Source of the DNA: Mycolicibacterium helvum
GTDB taxonomy: Bacteria > Actinomycetota > Actinomycetes > Mycobacteriales > Mycobacteriaceae
NCBI RefSeq assembly: GCF_010731895.1
Contig: NZ_AP022596.1
Span: 434,001 to 498,000, forward strand
Direction: 5' to 3'
Length of the DNA stretch: 64,000 bases
Below, one piece after another: positions 10,788 to 20,424 of the stretch. The position numbers and the translations under genes are program-made. Numbering within the stretch: the first letter of the stretch is position 1; each line of letters opens with the position of its first letter. Under the pieces are notes generated by a model, which did no database searches, was not told the DNA's origin, and saw only the letters and a program-made list of their open reading frames with translations.

Positions 10788-12686
10788 CTAAACATCACGC
10801 CCGTCAAACGCCGCAGCCAGCCAATCAGCCACCGCACGGGCCAGTGCGGCGTGGTTCTCGCGCTTGACGATTTCGTGTCCGTCGTCATCGAAGAGCAAAT
10901 AGCGCACGGTGCGGCCGCGTAGGCGCAATGCCTCGACGATCTGCTCGGATTCGGTGACTGGAACATTGGTGTCGGTGCCACCGTGCACCACCAGTAGGGG
11001 GGCAACCAACGCATCCACCCGCTGCAACGGTGACAGTGCCTCGAGAAGCTCCCGGTCGGCGACGGGATGACCGTATTCGGGATAGGAGGCGGTCGCGATC
11101 CACGGCTCGGTGTTGCGGTAAAACGTGCCCAGATCGCTCATCCCGCAGATGCTGACCCCGGCCACGAACAGCTCGGGGTGGAACGTCAACGCCGCCATCG
11201 TCAGATAGCCGCCGTAAGACCAACCTGCACAAGCGATCCGGCTCGGGTCAGCCAGACCGCGGGCGGCGAGATAGCGGGCGCAGTCAGCCACATCGTCGAT
11301 GGCGGCGAACCGCTTGTCCTTGTCGTCGGCCTGCACGAACTCGCGACCTTGACCGCCCGACCCGCGCACGTTCGGGGTGAACACCGCGATCCCCTCGTCC
11401 AGCAACCCCGGGAAAATCTCACTGTGCGAAGGACGGGCCTGCCCCTCCGGGCCGCCGTGCAGGTAGATCATCGTGCCGACCTGCTCGACACCGGACGGCG
11501 GGCAATAAAGCCAACCGAACAGCGAACGACCATCGCGCGCGGTCACCGTATGCAATCTGGGGCGCGCCGACACCGGACCGACACTGGGCTTGCGGTCGAT
11601 GCGTTCCCACTCCCGAGATCGGGGGTCGACGAGTTCGACGGTACGGGGCAGGTCAGCGCCCTGCACGGTCAAGGCGACCATCGATCCACCCGCACTGATG
11701 GACAGTTCACCGGCGACCAGGTTGGGCAGCGCGATGGGCTCGGTGAGCGTGTTGTCCACATACTCGAGTATCTGCAATTCACTGCAGCCGTTGATATTCC
11801 ACAACAGCGCGACCGTCGACAGGTCGTCGCTGACCACGAATTCGTCGAGGTCGTATCCGGGCCGCTCGGCGGCCACGTGATAAGCGACGCCGTCGGGGGT
11901 GACGGTTACTTCGAGCAAACGGCTATGTGTCGCACCGTTATCGCTGCGAATCAGCGCGCGCACATAACCGTCCGCGAAGTCCGGGCCGTAGGTGTACGCC
12001 GGGTGATACAGCGTGGTGTCCTCACCGTCCGGCCCCGACCGCAGCCGCCGCGGGTGATGATCGTCAAGGATCACGCCCATATCGGTATTGGAACCGGGAT
12101 CTGAAGGCAGTAAAGCGATTTCGGTCAGACCGGTCAGCATGATCAGCTCGCGATAGCCGCGGGGACCAACCCGGATCAGCGCCGAACCAGCCCAGGCATC
12201 GACGAGCCGACCGCCGGACCGGCGATCCAATACGGTGACGCTGCCGTCGGCGGGGTCAATCAGGCAGGACTGGCCGACACCGTCCTCACCGGTGAGGATC
12301 GCGCAGACCCGGGTGCCGTCCCAGGCGATCAACTCGGCGGTGCCCGCCATACCGTCCTCGCCCATTCCGTCGATACGGCGGGCCATCCGGTCGTCGGGGT
12401 CGGTGGTGACCACCCATATCTGGCTTCTGGTGCTGCCCTCTGGGGCGACCTGGCAGGCCAGCCAGTGCCCGTCGGCGGAGTGGATGACCTTGGTCACCGG
12501 CCCCAGCACCGGCAGTTCGACGTCACGTGACGAACTGGCCCGCCAGCCCCGCAGGAACCGTTGGACGGCACGCGGATATCCCCCGTCGTCCACGATGTAG
12601 GCGAACGCCGTCGCATCGGGCGACAGCGATGCGCCGTACGTCGCACGAACGTCCTGTTCCACTCCGCCTCGCATTCCGCTGGCCAT
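10788..12686 (-). CDS. S9 family (prolyl oligopeptidase-type) peptidase
   Basis: 632-aa acylaminoacyl-peptidase-like protein. The N-terminal two thirds is a beta-propeller-like region. The C-terminal alpha/beta hydrolase has the nucleophile elbow CAGWSYGGYLT, the Asp in 'HGGTDTNVPV' and the His in 'DDDGHEIVKRENH'. 'YLHGGPEG' is the oxyanion region. There is no signal peptide, so it is cytosolic. It probably hydrolyses short peptides or acylated peptides; substrate unknown. No operon partner is evident. Confidence 0.88.
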   Translation of the reverse strand: MASGMRGGVEQDVRATYGASLSPDATAFAYIVDDGGYPRAVQRFLRGWRASSSRDVELPVLGPVTKVIHSADGHWLACQVAPEGSTRSQIWVVTTDPDDRMARRIDGMGEDGMAGTAELIAWDGTRVCAILTGEDGVGQSCLIDPADGSVTVLDRRSGGRLVDAWAGSALIRVGPRGYRELIMLTGLTEIALLPSDPGSNTDMGVILDDHHPRRLRSGPDGEDTTLYHPAYTYGPDFADGYVRALIRSDNGATHSRLLEVTVTPDGVAYHVAAERPGYDLDEFVVSDDLSTVALLWNINGCSELQILEYVDNTLTEPIALPNLVAGELSISAGGSMVALTVQGADLPRTVELVDPRSREWERIDRKPSVGPVSARPRLHTVTARDGRSLFGWLYCPPSGVEQVGTMIYLHGGPEGQARPSHSEIFPGLLDEGIAVFTPNVRGSGGQGREFVQADDKDKRFAAIDDVADCARYLAARGLADPSRIACAGWSYGGYLTMAALTFHPELFVAGVSICGMSDLGTFYRNTEPWIATASYPEYGHPVADRELLEALSPLQRVDALVAPLLVVHGGTDTNVPVTESEQIVEALRLRGRTVRYLLFDDDGHEIVKRENHAALARAVADWLAAAFDGRDV

Positions 12687-12800
12687 CAGTTACTCGGTAT
12701 TAGGTTCCACGGCTCTCACCGGTGGTAAACACATGCAGAGCATGCAGGGACCGGACGAGGGCTGCCGCGCGCAGGTAGCCTGGGCAACCATGAGGTGGGC

Positions 12801-13550
12801 ATGAACGATCCGCGTCGACCAGGATGGTCTGACCCGACGCAGGCCGGCGGCGGCTATTCGCCGAACCCCGATCCCGCGTACGCCGGTCAGTATTACGGGG
12901 CCGGCTATGGCGCACCGGGCTACGGCCAGAGTGGCACTCAGCCCACCGAGCAGCTGCCGTCGTACTGGCACCAGGGTGGGGGTTATCCGCCTGCCGAGCC
13001 GCCCCAGCCGCCGCCCGGCCCGCCCAAATCGCCCAAGTGGTTGTGGATCGCGGCGGGCATCGCGGTGCTTCTCGTGGTGGGGCTGGTGATCGCTCTGGTG
13101 ATCGTGTCCAGCTCGGCCCGGGAGACGACGGTGGTGGCGCCGCTGCCGCCGCTGTCCGAGACCCCGTCCGCGCCGCCTCGGGCCAGCACCTCGATACCGA
13201 CGACGACGCTGCCCCCATTGCCGACGACCAGTGGTATTCCGGGCGCGCCGACGGTGCCTGGTGGCGGCACCACCAGCCCGACCGGGACCGACACCGTTGT
13301 CTACAACGTCTCCGGCGACGGCCGGGCGATCAACATCACCTACGTCGACACCGGTGGCGTCATGCAGACCGAGTTCAACGTGATGCTGCCGTGGAGCAAG
13401 GAAGTCAGCCTGCCCGCGCCAGCACGGACATCGGCCAGCGTCGCCGTTGTCAACGTCGGACGCGACGTGACCTGCAATGTGTCGGTGAACGGGGCACAGG
13501 TGCGCGAACGCACCGGCCGTGGCCTGACGATTTGCACCGGAGCCGGTTAA
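12801..13550 (+). CDS. Proline-rich membrane-anchored protein (Rv2507-like)
   Basis: 249-aa protein. It has a Gly/Tyr/Pro-rich cytoplasmic N-terminus, one transmembrane helix near residues 75-98 ('WLWIAAGIAVLLVVGLVIAL'), a Pro/Thr-rich linker, and an exported C-terminal beta domain with MmpS-like features ('YNVSGDGRAINITYVDTGG', 'CNVSVNGAQV'). Two cysteines near the end could pair. ATG 12801 is preferred over GTG 12795 because GAGGTGGG lies just upstream. Its stop overlaps the convergent MFS gene by four bases (TTAA). Probably a small envelope accessory protein. Confidence 0.8.
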   Translation: MNDPRRPGWSDPTQAGGGYSPNPDPAYAGQYYGAGYGAPGYGQSGTQPTEQLPSYWHQGGGYPPAEPPQPPPGPPKSPKWLWIAAGIAVLLVVGLVIALVIVSSSARETTVVAPLPPLSETPSAPPRASTSIPTTTLPPLPTTSGIPGAPTVPGGGTTSPTGTDTVVYNVSGDGRAINITYVDTGGVMQTEFNVMLPWSKEVSLPAPARTSASVAVVNVGRDVTCNVSVNGAQVRERTGRGLTICTGAG

Positions 13551-14869
13551 CGACGTGAGCGGCCGTCGTTGGGCACCTTGACCAAAAGCATGCCCAGCAG
13601 CCCGACGGCCAGCACCAGGCACAGCCCACCGAGGCCGGCGCGGTCGGCGTGGAAGGCGTCCACGAAGACAAAGAACAGCCACGGCGCGAGGAACGACGCC
13701 GCCCGTCCGGTGGTGGTGTAGAGACCGAAGGCGACGGCCTCCTTCCCCTCGCTGACCATCCGCAGCAGCACCGTACGTGCCGACGTCGTGACGGGTCCGA
13801 CGCAGAGCGCCAGCAGTAGCCCGCAGATCCAGAACACGACCGGCCCGGACAGCGACAGCAGGGTCACGCCGACGACGATCATCAACGCCAGCGAGGCGAC
13901 GATCACCGGCTTGCCGCCGATCCGATCGTCGACGGGACCGGCGAGAACCGCACCGAGGGCCGCCATCGTGCTGGCGATCACGCCGAAGATCAGCACGTTG
14001 GCCTGCGAGATTCCGTAGACACTGACGCCGAGCACCGCGCCGAAGGCGAATACCCCGGCGATCCCGTCCCGGAAGATCGCGCTGACGATCAGGTAGTAGA
14101 CCAGGTTGCGATCGCGTCGCCACTCGGCCCGCAGGTCGTTCCACAGCCGTCGATAGCCGCCGAGCAGGCCGACAGTCTGGGCATCCGGGTCGACTGCCGG
14201 GGCGAACTTGTGCGCGGTGATCAGCAACGGCAGGGCGAGCACGACGAACCACACCGCGGCCATGAGCATCGCCGCACGCACGTTCTGCCCATCGGTGACC
14301 GGGACTGAAAGCAGGCCGCGATTGGGGCCGTCGCCGGCGATGAACGCGACATAGATGAGGATCAGGAGCGCGACGCTGCCGAAGTACCCGGCAGCCGCCC
14401 CGATCCCCGAGATGCGGCCGGAATTCTCACGCGTGGTGAGCTGCCGCAGCATCGCGTTGTAGGGCACGCTGGCCAGGTCTCCGCACGCCGCGGTGAAGGC
14501 CAGCAGTAGCAGCCCCATCGCAAAGTAGGCCGGATCGGCCCGGATCAGGCTCATCGCCGCGGTGGCCAGCACCGCCAGGCCGGTCAGGGTGGTCAGCGCG
14601 GCGCGGCGCCGGTGCGGCGCCTGGACCAGAACCCCGGTGAGCGGAGCCAGCACCGCGACAGTCAGCCCGGCGGTGGCCAGGGCTCGGCCCAGCCAGCTGG
14701 CCGGTGAGGTGTCGCCACCAAGGCCCTGGCCGACGGTGCTGGTCAGGTACACCGAGAAGACGAAGGTGGTGACGATGGCGTTCATGCCGGTGGAACCGCA
14801 GTCCCACAACGCCCAGGACAGAACTTTCGACCGGCCGGCGGTCTGGGCAACCGGCGGGGGGCTGGTCAT
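13547..14869 (-). CDS. MFS transporter (Rv2508c-like, UMF1/Atg22-type)
   Basis: 440-aa membrane protein with about 12 predicted helices. 'DCGSTGMNAIVTTFVFSVYL' at the N-terminus and 'GRISGIGAAAGYFGS' are typical of UMF1/Atg22-type MFS proteins. Substrate unknown. The start at ATG 14867-14869 was chosen over the 13-codon longer frame because that extension runs into the divergent cmrA start. Only 23 bases separate the two start codons, so the promoters overlap and at least one transcript is probably leaderless. Confidence 0.85.
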   Translation of the reverse strand: MTSPPPVAQTAGRSKVLSWALWDCGSTGMNAIVTTFVFSVYLTSTVGQGLGGDTSPASWLGRALATAGLTVAVLAPLTGVLVQAPHRRRAALTTLTGLAVLATAAMSLIRADPAYFAMGLLLLAFTAACGDLASVPYNAMLRQLTTRENSGRISGIGAAAGYFGSVALLILIYVAFIAGDGPNRGLLSVPVTDGQNVRAAMLMAAVWFVVLALPLLITAHKFAPAVDPDAQTVGLLGGYRRLWNDLRAEWRRDRNLVYYLIVSAIFRDGIAGVFAFGAVLGVSVYGISQANVLIFGVIASTMAALGAVLAGPVDDRIGGKPVIVASLALMIVVGVTLLSLSGPVVFWICGLLLALCVGPVTTSARTVLLRMVSEGKEAVAFGLYTTTGRAASFLAPWLFFVFVDAFHADRAGLGGLCLVLAVGLLGMLLVKVPNDGRSRR

Positions 14870-14892
14870 GCGGGCCACAATATGCTGGCCGC

Positions 14893-15699
14893 ATGCCAGT
14901 CCCCGCACCCGCCCCGGACAGCCGAGCCGTCGTCACCGGTGCCTCTCAGGGCATCGGTGAAGCGCTCGCCACCGAACTCGCCGCCCGCGGCCATCACCTG
15001 ATCATCACCGCGCGTCGCGCCGACGTGCTGCACGCGCTGGCCGCGAAGCTCACCGAGCGCTACGGGGTGATCGTCGAGGTGCGTCCGGTGGACCTCGCTG
15101 ACCCTGCCGCGCGGACCGCGTTGGCTGACGAGCTGGCCAGTCGCGAGATCTCGATCCTGTGCGCCAACGCGGGCACCGCCACGTTCGGGCCGGTGGCCAA
15201 GCTGGATCCGGCCGCCGAGCAGGCGCAGGTTCAGCTCAACGTGCTCGGCGTGCACGATCTGGTGCTGGCCGTGTTGCCGGGGATGCTGGCCCGCAAAGCC
15301 GGCGGGATCCTGATTTCGGGATCGGCCGCCGGGAACTCGCCGATCCCGAACAACGCCACCTACGCAGCGAGCAAGGCGTTCGCGAACACGTTCAGCGAGT
15401 CGCTGCGCGGCGAGCTGAAGGGCTCGGGCGTGCACGTGACCGTGCTGGCCCCCGGCCCGGTACGCACCGAGCTCCCCGACGCGGCGGAGCAGTCACTGGT
15501 GGAGCGCCTGATCCCCGACTTTTTGTGGATCAACACCGAGTACACAGCGCGGATCTCACTGGACGGCTTGGCGCGCAACAAGATGCGGATCGTACCGGGG
15601 CTGACGTCCAAGGCGATGTCGGTGGCGTCGGGGTACGCCCCGCGCGGGATCGTCACGCCGATCGTGGGCGCGGTCTACAAGAAGCTGGGCGGCGACTAA
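14893..15699 (+). CDS. cmrA: Mycolate (3-oxo-mycolate) reductase, SDR family
   Basis: Short-chain dehydrogenase/reductase of 268 aa. The cofactor motif is TGASQGIG (15-22), NAG is at 92-94, and the catalytic pair is Y157-x3-K161 in 'ATYAASKAF'. The equivalent Rv2509/CmrA reduces the beta-keto mycolate precursor made by Pks13, the last step of mycolic acid synthesis. The family assignment follows from sequence type plus position between the UMF1-type MFS gene and the HerA-like ATPase gene, as in M. tuberculosis. Confidence 0.88.
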   Translation: MPVPAPAPDSRAVVTGASQGIGEALATELAARGHHLIITARRADVLHALAAKLTERYGVIVEVRPVDLADPAARTALADELASREISILCANAGTATFGPVAKLDPAAEQAQVQLNVLGVHDLVLAVLPGMLARKAGGILISGSAAGNSPIPNNATYAASKAFANTFSESLRGELKGSGVHVTVLAPGPVRTELPDAAEQSLVERLIPDFLWINTEYTARISLDGLARNKMRIVPGLTSKAMSVASGYAPRGIVTPIVGAVYKKLGGD

Positions 15700-15708
15700 C
15701 TCGCGAAT

Positions 15709-17277
15709 CTAGCGCCGGCGGCCCGTGCCGAAGATGCTGCGGGTGATCTCGCGGCCGATGACCGTGCCAGCCGAGCGCATCGCGCTCTTGAACGCCGGGC
15801 TGTTCATCACCTGATCGAGCACACCGGGCTCGGCCTTCGCGGGCTTCGGCATTGGCGGCAGGTCGATGCCGGTCGGCAGCAGCGGCGGCAGGTCGACCGG
15901 CTCCTGCGGCGGCGGCGCCAACTTCGTCGCTAACTTCTCGTAGGCGGACTCGCGGTCGATGGTCTGGCCGTACTTGGCGAACAGCGGACTGGATTGGGCC
16001 GCGGCCTTGATGGCATCAGGTCCGATGGTGTCCATCAACGACTGCGGCGGGCGCAGCCGGGTCCACGCCACCGGAGTCGGTGCGCCGCGTTCGGAGAGCA
16101 CCGTGACGATGGCTTCGCCGATGCCCAACGACGTCAAGTCCGTTTCCAGGTCGTAGAACTCGGTCTTGGGATAGGTACGCACCGTCCTGGACAGCGCCTT
16201 CTGATCGTCGGGGGTGAACGCCCGCAATGCGTGTTGGACCCGCGCACCCAACTGGGACAGCACGTTATTGGGCACGTCGGTCGGCAGCTGGGTGCAGAAG
16301 AAGACGCCGACACCCTTGGACCGGATCAGCTTCACCGTCTGCTCGACCTGCTGCAGGAACGCCTTGGACGCGTCGGCGAACAACAGGTGAGCCTCGTCGA
16401 AGAAGAAGACCAGCTTCGGCTTGTCGATATCGCCGACCTCGGGCAGGTAGGTGAACAGGTCGGCCAGCACCCACATCAGGAATGTCGAGAACATCACCGG
16501 CCGGGCGGCCTGGTCACCCAGTTCGAGCAGGGTGATCACACCGCGCCCCTGCGCGTCGACGCGCAGCAGGTCGGCCGGGTCGAGCTCCGGCTCGCCGAAG
16601 AAGGTGGCACCACCGTCGGCCTCGAGGTTGACCAGCGCCCGCAAGATGACCCCCGCGGTCTGCGGGGACACCCCGCCGATCGTCTTCAGGACTTCCTTGC
16701 CCTCATCACTGGTCAGGTAGGTGATCACCGAACGTAGATCTTTCAGATCCAGCAGCGGCAGGCCCTGCTGGTCGGCCCAGTGGAAGATCAGACCGAGGGT
16801 TGATTCCTGAGTCGGATTGAGCCCCAACACTTTTGACAGCAGAATCGGCCCGAATGCCGAGATCGTGGCGCGAACCGGGACACCGATACCATCAGTGCCC
16901 AGCGACAGGAACTCCACCGGGAACGGCGCACCGGTCCAACCGTCGTCGCCGGTGTCCTTGGCTCGTTGCAGGGTGCGGTCACTGGGCTCCCCCGCCCGCG
17001 ACAGACCGGACAGGTCGCCCTTGACGTCGGCCATCATCACCGGGACCCCCGCGGCGGACAGCTGCTCGGCGATCACCTGCAGCGTCTTGGTCTTGCCGGT
17101 ACCGGTGGCCCCGGCGACCAAGCCGTGCCGGTTCATCATGGCCAGCGGGATCCGGACCTGCGCCGCGGGGTCGACCACACCGTCGACGACGACCGAGCCG
17201 AGATCGAGCGCCTCGCCCGTGGTCGCATAGCCCGCGGCGATCTGCTGGGCAGGCGTTACCGTCGATTCGCTGGTCAT
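15709..17277 (-). CDS. HerA-like ATPase, DUF853 family
   Basis: 522-aa RecA-fold ATPase. Walker A is '[10 protein letters not shown]' (about 54-63) and Walker B is '[13 protein letters not shown]'. '[23 protein letters not shown]' is typical of the DUF853 (YjgR-like) family. The C-terminal quarter is proline-rich and ends in a basic tail. The cellular role is not well established. It is convergent with cmrA. In M. tuberculosis it corresponds to Rv2510c. Confidence 0.87.
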   Translation of the reverse strand: MTSESTVTPAQQIAAGYATTGEALDLGSVVVDGVVDPAAQVRIPLAMMNRHGLVAGATGTGKTKTLQVIAEQLSAAGVPVMMADVKGDLSGLSRAGEPSDRTLQRAKDTGDDGWTGAPFPVEFLSLGTDGIGVPVRATISAFGPILLSKVLGLNPTQESTLGLIFHWADQQGLPLLDLKDLRSVITYLTSDEGKEVLKTIGGVSPQTAGVILRALVNLEADGGATFFGEPELDPADLLRVDAQGRGVITLLELGDQAARPVMFSTFLMWVLADLFTYLPEVGDIDKPKLVFFFDEAHLLFADASKAFLQQVEQTVKLIRSKGVGVFFCTQLPTDVPNNVLSQLGARVQHALRAFTPDDQKALSRTVRTYPKTEFYDLETDLTSLGIGEAIVTVLSERGAPTPVAWTRLRPPQSLMDTIGPDAIKAAAQSSPLFAKYGQTIDRESAYEKLATKLAPPPQEPVDLPPLLPTGIDLPPMPKPAKAEPGVLDQVMNSPAFKSAMRSAGTVIGREITRSIFGTGRRR

Positions 17278-17351
17278 GGCCCGCCTCCGTTGTCGCTCGG
17301 GTGATAGCCGCTACGACACTACAAGCCAGCGGGGGCTTAGGGTTGAGCGCT

Positions 17352-17987
17352 GTGCGTGAAGAATTGGTGTGGATCGACTGCGAGATGACCGGGCTGGACC
17401 TACGGACCGACAAGCTCATCGAAATCGCGGCCCTGGTGACCGATGCCGAGCTCAACGTCCTCGGTGACGGCATCGACGTCGTCATTCACACGGACAACGA
17501 GGCGCTGGACGGCATGGTCGAAGTGGTCGCGCAGATGCACCACCGGTCTGGGCTCACCGAGGAGGTCCGTGCGTCGACGATCGACGTGGCGGCCGCCGAA
17601 CAGCTCGTTTTGGACTACATCCGCGGTCACGTGAAGCAGGCCAAGACTGCGCCGTTGGCGGGCAATTCGATTGCCACCGATCGTGGGTTCATCGCCCGGG
17701 ACATGCCGGCGCTGGACTCCTACCTGCACTACCGCATGATCGACGTCAGCTCGATCAAGGAACTCTGCCGGCGCTGGTACCCCCGGATCTACTACGGCCA
17801 GCCGGAAAAGGGGCTCGCGCACCGGGCCCTGGCTGATATCCAGGAGTCGATCCGTGAGCTGAAGTACTACCGGCACACCGCGTTCGTGCCCCAGCCGGGA
17901 CCGTCTACCAGCGAAATTGCCAGCGCAGTCGCCGAGATCGACGGAACCGGTGGTGCGGATTCGGCCGTTGAGGCAGACAACGGCTAG
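17352..17987 (+). CDS. orn: Oligoribonuclease
   Basis: DEDDh 3'-5' exoribonuclease that degrades di- to penta-ribonucleotides, including pGpG from c-di-GMP. The protein is 211 aa. Exo I is '[10 protein letters not shown]', Exo II is near '[18 protein letters not shown]', and Exo III has H and D in '[14 protein letters not shown]'. The start at GTG 17352 gives the usual N-terminus 'VREELVWID'; the frame is open to 17301 but upstream residues do not fit the family. The acidic C-terminal tail is lineage-variable. tRNA-His follows 44 bases later. Confidence 0.95.
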   Translation: MREELVWIDCEMTGLDLRTDKLIEIAALVTDAELNVLGDGIDVVIHTDNEALDGMVEVVAQMHHRSGLTEEVRASTIDVAAAEQLVLDYIRGHVKQAKTAPLAGNSIATDRGFIARDMPALDSYLHYRMIDVSSIKELCRRWYPRIYYGQPEKGLAHRALADIQESIRELKYYRHTAFVPQPGPSTSEIASAVAEIDGTGGADSAVEADNG

Positions 17988-18031
17988 TATCGACGACGCT
18001 GCTGCCGTCCGAAGGACGGTGTCCAGCAATG

Positions 18032-18104
18032 GTGGCTGTAGTTCAGTTGGTAGAGCACCAGGTTGTGATCCTGGCTGTCGCGGGTTCGAGTCCCGTCAGC
18101 CACC
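18032..18104 (+). tRNA. tRNA-His (GTG)
   Basis: Cloverleaf with acceptor GTGGCTG/CAGCCAC, D-arm, anticodon loop TTGTGAT (anticodon GTG) and T-arm CGGGTTCGAGTCCCG. G at 18031 serves as the -1 guanosine typical of tRNA-His, opposite C73 at 18104. The order orn then tRNA-His matches M. tuberculosis. Confidence 0.97.
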
Positions 18105-18109
18105 CAGCA

Positions 18110-18148
18110 GGTCAGGGGCCCTTTTGGGCCCCTGACCTTTTTCTTTTT
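18110..18148 (+). terminator. Rho-independent terminator after tRNA-His
   Basis: Perfect 12-bp stem GGTCAGGGGCCC / GGGCCCCTGACC with a TTTT loop, followed by a T-rich tract at 18138-18148. It starts six bases after the tRNA. Confidence 0.93.
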
Positions 18149-18506
18149 AAATAAACTCGCTTAGTTGCTACACACGCCGATTTCGCAGGCTTCACACAGG
18201 TTGGATCCAGTCATTAATAGCGCTTTACCGTAACTGGATTGCCAACCGGCGGGGCGCTTAAAACGGTCATCACAATGACCACGGATCCAAAAGCGCAATC
18301 GCGACTCTGGACCGCGTCGGCCGCTCTAGCTGCGAAGGAACCGTGGATTCCCTTCGTCGCTACGGTCCTCGGCCGCCGATTACCTAGGGCAAAACACCGA
18401 AACGATAAAGATTTAGTCTGATTCCGCCAGTTAAGCGGGCCGATTATCTGGCCGTCGATTACTGTCCACCAATAGATGGCATGGCTTGGCTGGGGAGGGC
18501 TGAATC
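18149..18506. other. Gene-free spacer between tRNA-His terminator and the next gene
   Basis: No convincing coding frame. The short open frame at 18239-18421 has no ribosome-binding site and an unlikely composition. It is A/T-richer than its surroundings and probably holds the promoter of the following gene. It is adjacent to a tRNA, a common insertion spot, but I see no repeated tRNA 3' end. Confidence 0.5.
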
Positions 18507-19790
18507 ATGGACGATGATCACCACGAAAGCGCGCCCGGGGGGGTCACCCCGGACGAGGAATGCCTCCGCGTCTGGGTCGACCGGGTCGACGCGTTCCTGC
18601 TCACGCTCGGTGCCATCGATGCTGACGATCCTTTCGACTTCTGCGCGGAGGCCTGGGAGATCTGGCAGAGCGCTGTTGCCGCCGATCCCCCGCCTGAAAC
18701 CAGCCCCGCGGTGCTGGTCGCCCTTGGCGGGCTGCAGGCCGTGGCCCACGCCATCACGGCGGCGACGCTCGACTACTACCGCACGCCCGTCGCCCGGGAT
18801 CGCACGACGCTATCGACCATGCACGCTTCGCTCAAGGCTTGTTTGGGCACCCTCCGAAAGGAGTCGGCCCGGTGGTTGCTGGACGGTCTACCGGCCGCCG
18901 ATGAGATAAAGACACGGCGTGCAGCTTTGGTGGCGAGCCTGCAATCGACCGACTCTCCGAGCGCGGCGCCGACATCGGACTCCGGAATCGTGTTCGACAA
19001 AGTCTGCGCGCTCACCGACACCGAGAACCGGCAGTATCGGGAAGCATACGATCGGCTGCGCACAATGCTGAACCGGGAGTCGTTGCAGCGCATCACCGAT
19101 GAGAGCGACACCCTCTCTGATGTCGTGCTGGGGATCGTCCTGGATCTGCAGGCCAGTCGGGGTTCCACGTTCGATGAGCACGTCACGGCCGACCGCAGAA
19201 GCAAAATGCGCTCAGCCTTGGTCGCCATCACCGGAGCACTGCACACCCACCACGAACAATCGGTCACAACCGCGACAAAGACCTTCGGTTACGACAGCGC
19301 CGAAGCCAAGGCGGTGGAAAGACTGTTCGACGATGTCAAGTGCTCCTCGTTCGCGTACCGCATGCTCGACGAGCTGTACGAGCCACTACAGCGTGGCGAC
19401 GGTGCCGCGGTGCAGTATCAGTTCACCGCGCGGCGGCACGGCGAACCGGATGTGGATATTCGCCTGAATCGCGACTACATGGCCCGGTTCGCCAAGTCCA
19501 AGAAGAAGTGGCTCGGCCCGGACGAGCTGGTGCTGATGGGCGGCGATCCCAGCGTGCTGGACATGATCAAAGCGATTCAGCCCAAGGTGAATTCACTGCA
19601 AGAACAGCTCGACGCGATCCTGTACCCGAACGTGGCCGAGGATGTTGCGGCCGTCAAGGAACTGATCGAGCGGTTCGGGGGCCGGAACGGCCTGAACGCG
19701 TTGCATTCCGCACCCGGCGCCATGAACAAGCCGTGGATGCCGCCGCACCTGTCGCCGCGCGTACTGTCCTTCGTGCGGACTTTCGAGTAA
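18507..19790 (+). CDS. Hypothetical two-module protein beside tRNA-His
   Basis: 427-aa soluble protein of unknown function. GGGGAGGG lies 8 bases before ATG 18507. Residues about 22-130 form a helical module ('VDRVDAFLLTLGAIDADDP', 'CAEAWEIW', 'RDRTTLSTMHASL') that recurs as the whole next gene. Residues about 165-400 are a second, mostly helical module with 'CSSFAYRMLDELYEP' and a charged stretch 'FAKSKKKWLGPDELVLMGG'. There is no signal peptide or membrane helix. I recall no gene here in M. tuberculosis, so this is probably accessory DNA. Confidence 0.75.
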   Translation: MDDDHHESAPGGVTPDEECLRVWVDRVDAFLLTLGAIDADDPFDFCAEAWEIWQSAVAADPPPETSPAVLVALGGLQAVAHAITAATLDYYRTPVARDRTTLSTMHASLKACLGTLRKESARWLLDGLPAADEIKTRRAALVASLQSTDSPSAAPTSDSGIVFDKVCALTDTENRQYREAYDRLRTMLNRESLQRITDESDTLSDVVLGIVLDLQASRGSTFDEHVTADRRSKMRSALVAITGALHTHHEQSVTTATKTFGYDSAEAKAVERLFDDVKCSSFAYRMLDELYEPLQRGDGAAVQYQFTARRHGEPDVDIRLNRDYMARFAKSKKKWLGPDELVLMGGDPSVLDMIKAIQPKVNSLQEQLDAILYPNVAEDVAAVKELIERFGGRNGLNALHSAPGAMNKPWMPPHLSPRVLSFVRTFE

Positions 19791-19943
19791 GCCGCCTCGG
19801 GTGCTGTCACCCACCTCACCGCCTGCTCAGCAAACTCTTTTGATTGAGCCCGTTGGCTGACGGGTACAGGCCATATGTCGCGGAAAACCGCTGCACAATG
19901 GCTCGGCGTCCGGGGGGACGCAATCGCGAAGGGACGTACGGAC

Positions 19944-20381
19944 ATGGGCGTTCGACTATTGACAGACCCCGACGGATCTCTTGACCCCGGTATCTGGGTG
20001 AACCGGCTCGACGCCTTCGTGTCAGCGATAGACGCAATCGACGCCGACGACCCGCTGGCCTATTGCGAGCAAGCCTGGGACATCTGGGACAGCACCGTGC
20101 ACTCCGATCCTCTACCGGACTCTCATCCCGCCATGCTGATCGTGCTCGGCGTACGGCATGCGCTGGCAAGCGTGATGGCGTCGACCTATCGCAACACCGC
20201 CGCGGCCAGAGATCGGCTGACCCTCACAGCTGTGCACGCCTCACTGACCGAAGAGCTGGCGGCCGTCCAGCATGAGTGCGAGCGTTGGCGCCACGAAGGC
20301 CTGCCGTCTGCCGCTGAGGTCAGAGCCCGCAGCGCAACCGCGGCGACCGGCCTGCACATCGTCACCAAGCGATCGGCGTAA
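19944..20381 (+). CDS. Stand-alone paralogue of the N-terminal module of the preceding gene
   Basis: 145-aa protein. From residue about 17 it aligns by eye along its length with residues 22-130 of the previous protein: 'WVNRLDAFVSAIDAIDADDP' against 'WVDRVDAFLLTLGAIDADDP', and 'CEQAWDIW' against 'CAEAWEIW'. The second module is missing and the frame stops after 'HIVTKRSA'. The start at ATG 19944 has GAAGGGA upstream; an in-frame ATG at 19875 gives a longer form with a weaker site. It is either a truncated tandem duplicate or a single-module partner. Confidence 0.68.
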   Translation: MGVRLLTDPDGSLDPGIWVNRLDAFVSAIDAIDADDPLAYCEQAWDIWDSTVHSDPLPDSHPAMLIVLGVRHALASVMASTYRNTAAARDRLTLTAVHASLTEELAAVQHECERWRHEGLPSAAEVRARSATAATGLHIVTKRSA

Positions 20382-20424
20382 TCGGACTTAGTGCTCTTCG
20401 TGCGCGGTCAACTCGGTCGCGACG

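Noticed and set aside
18239..18421. 60-codon gene after the tRNA-His terminator
   Set aside because: No ribosome-binding site, no protein-like features, and A/T-rich flanks.
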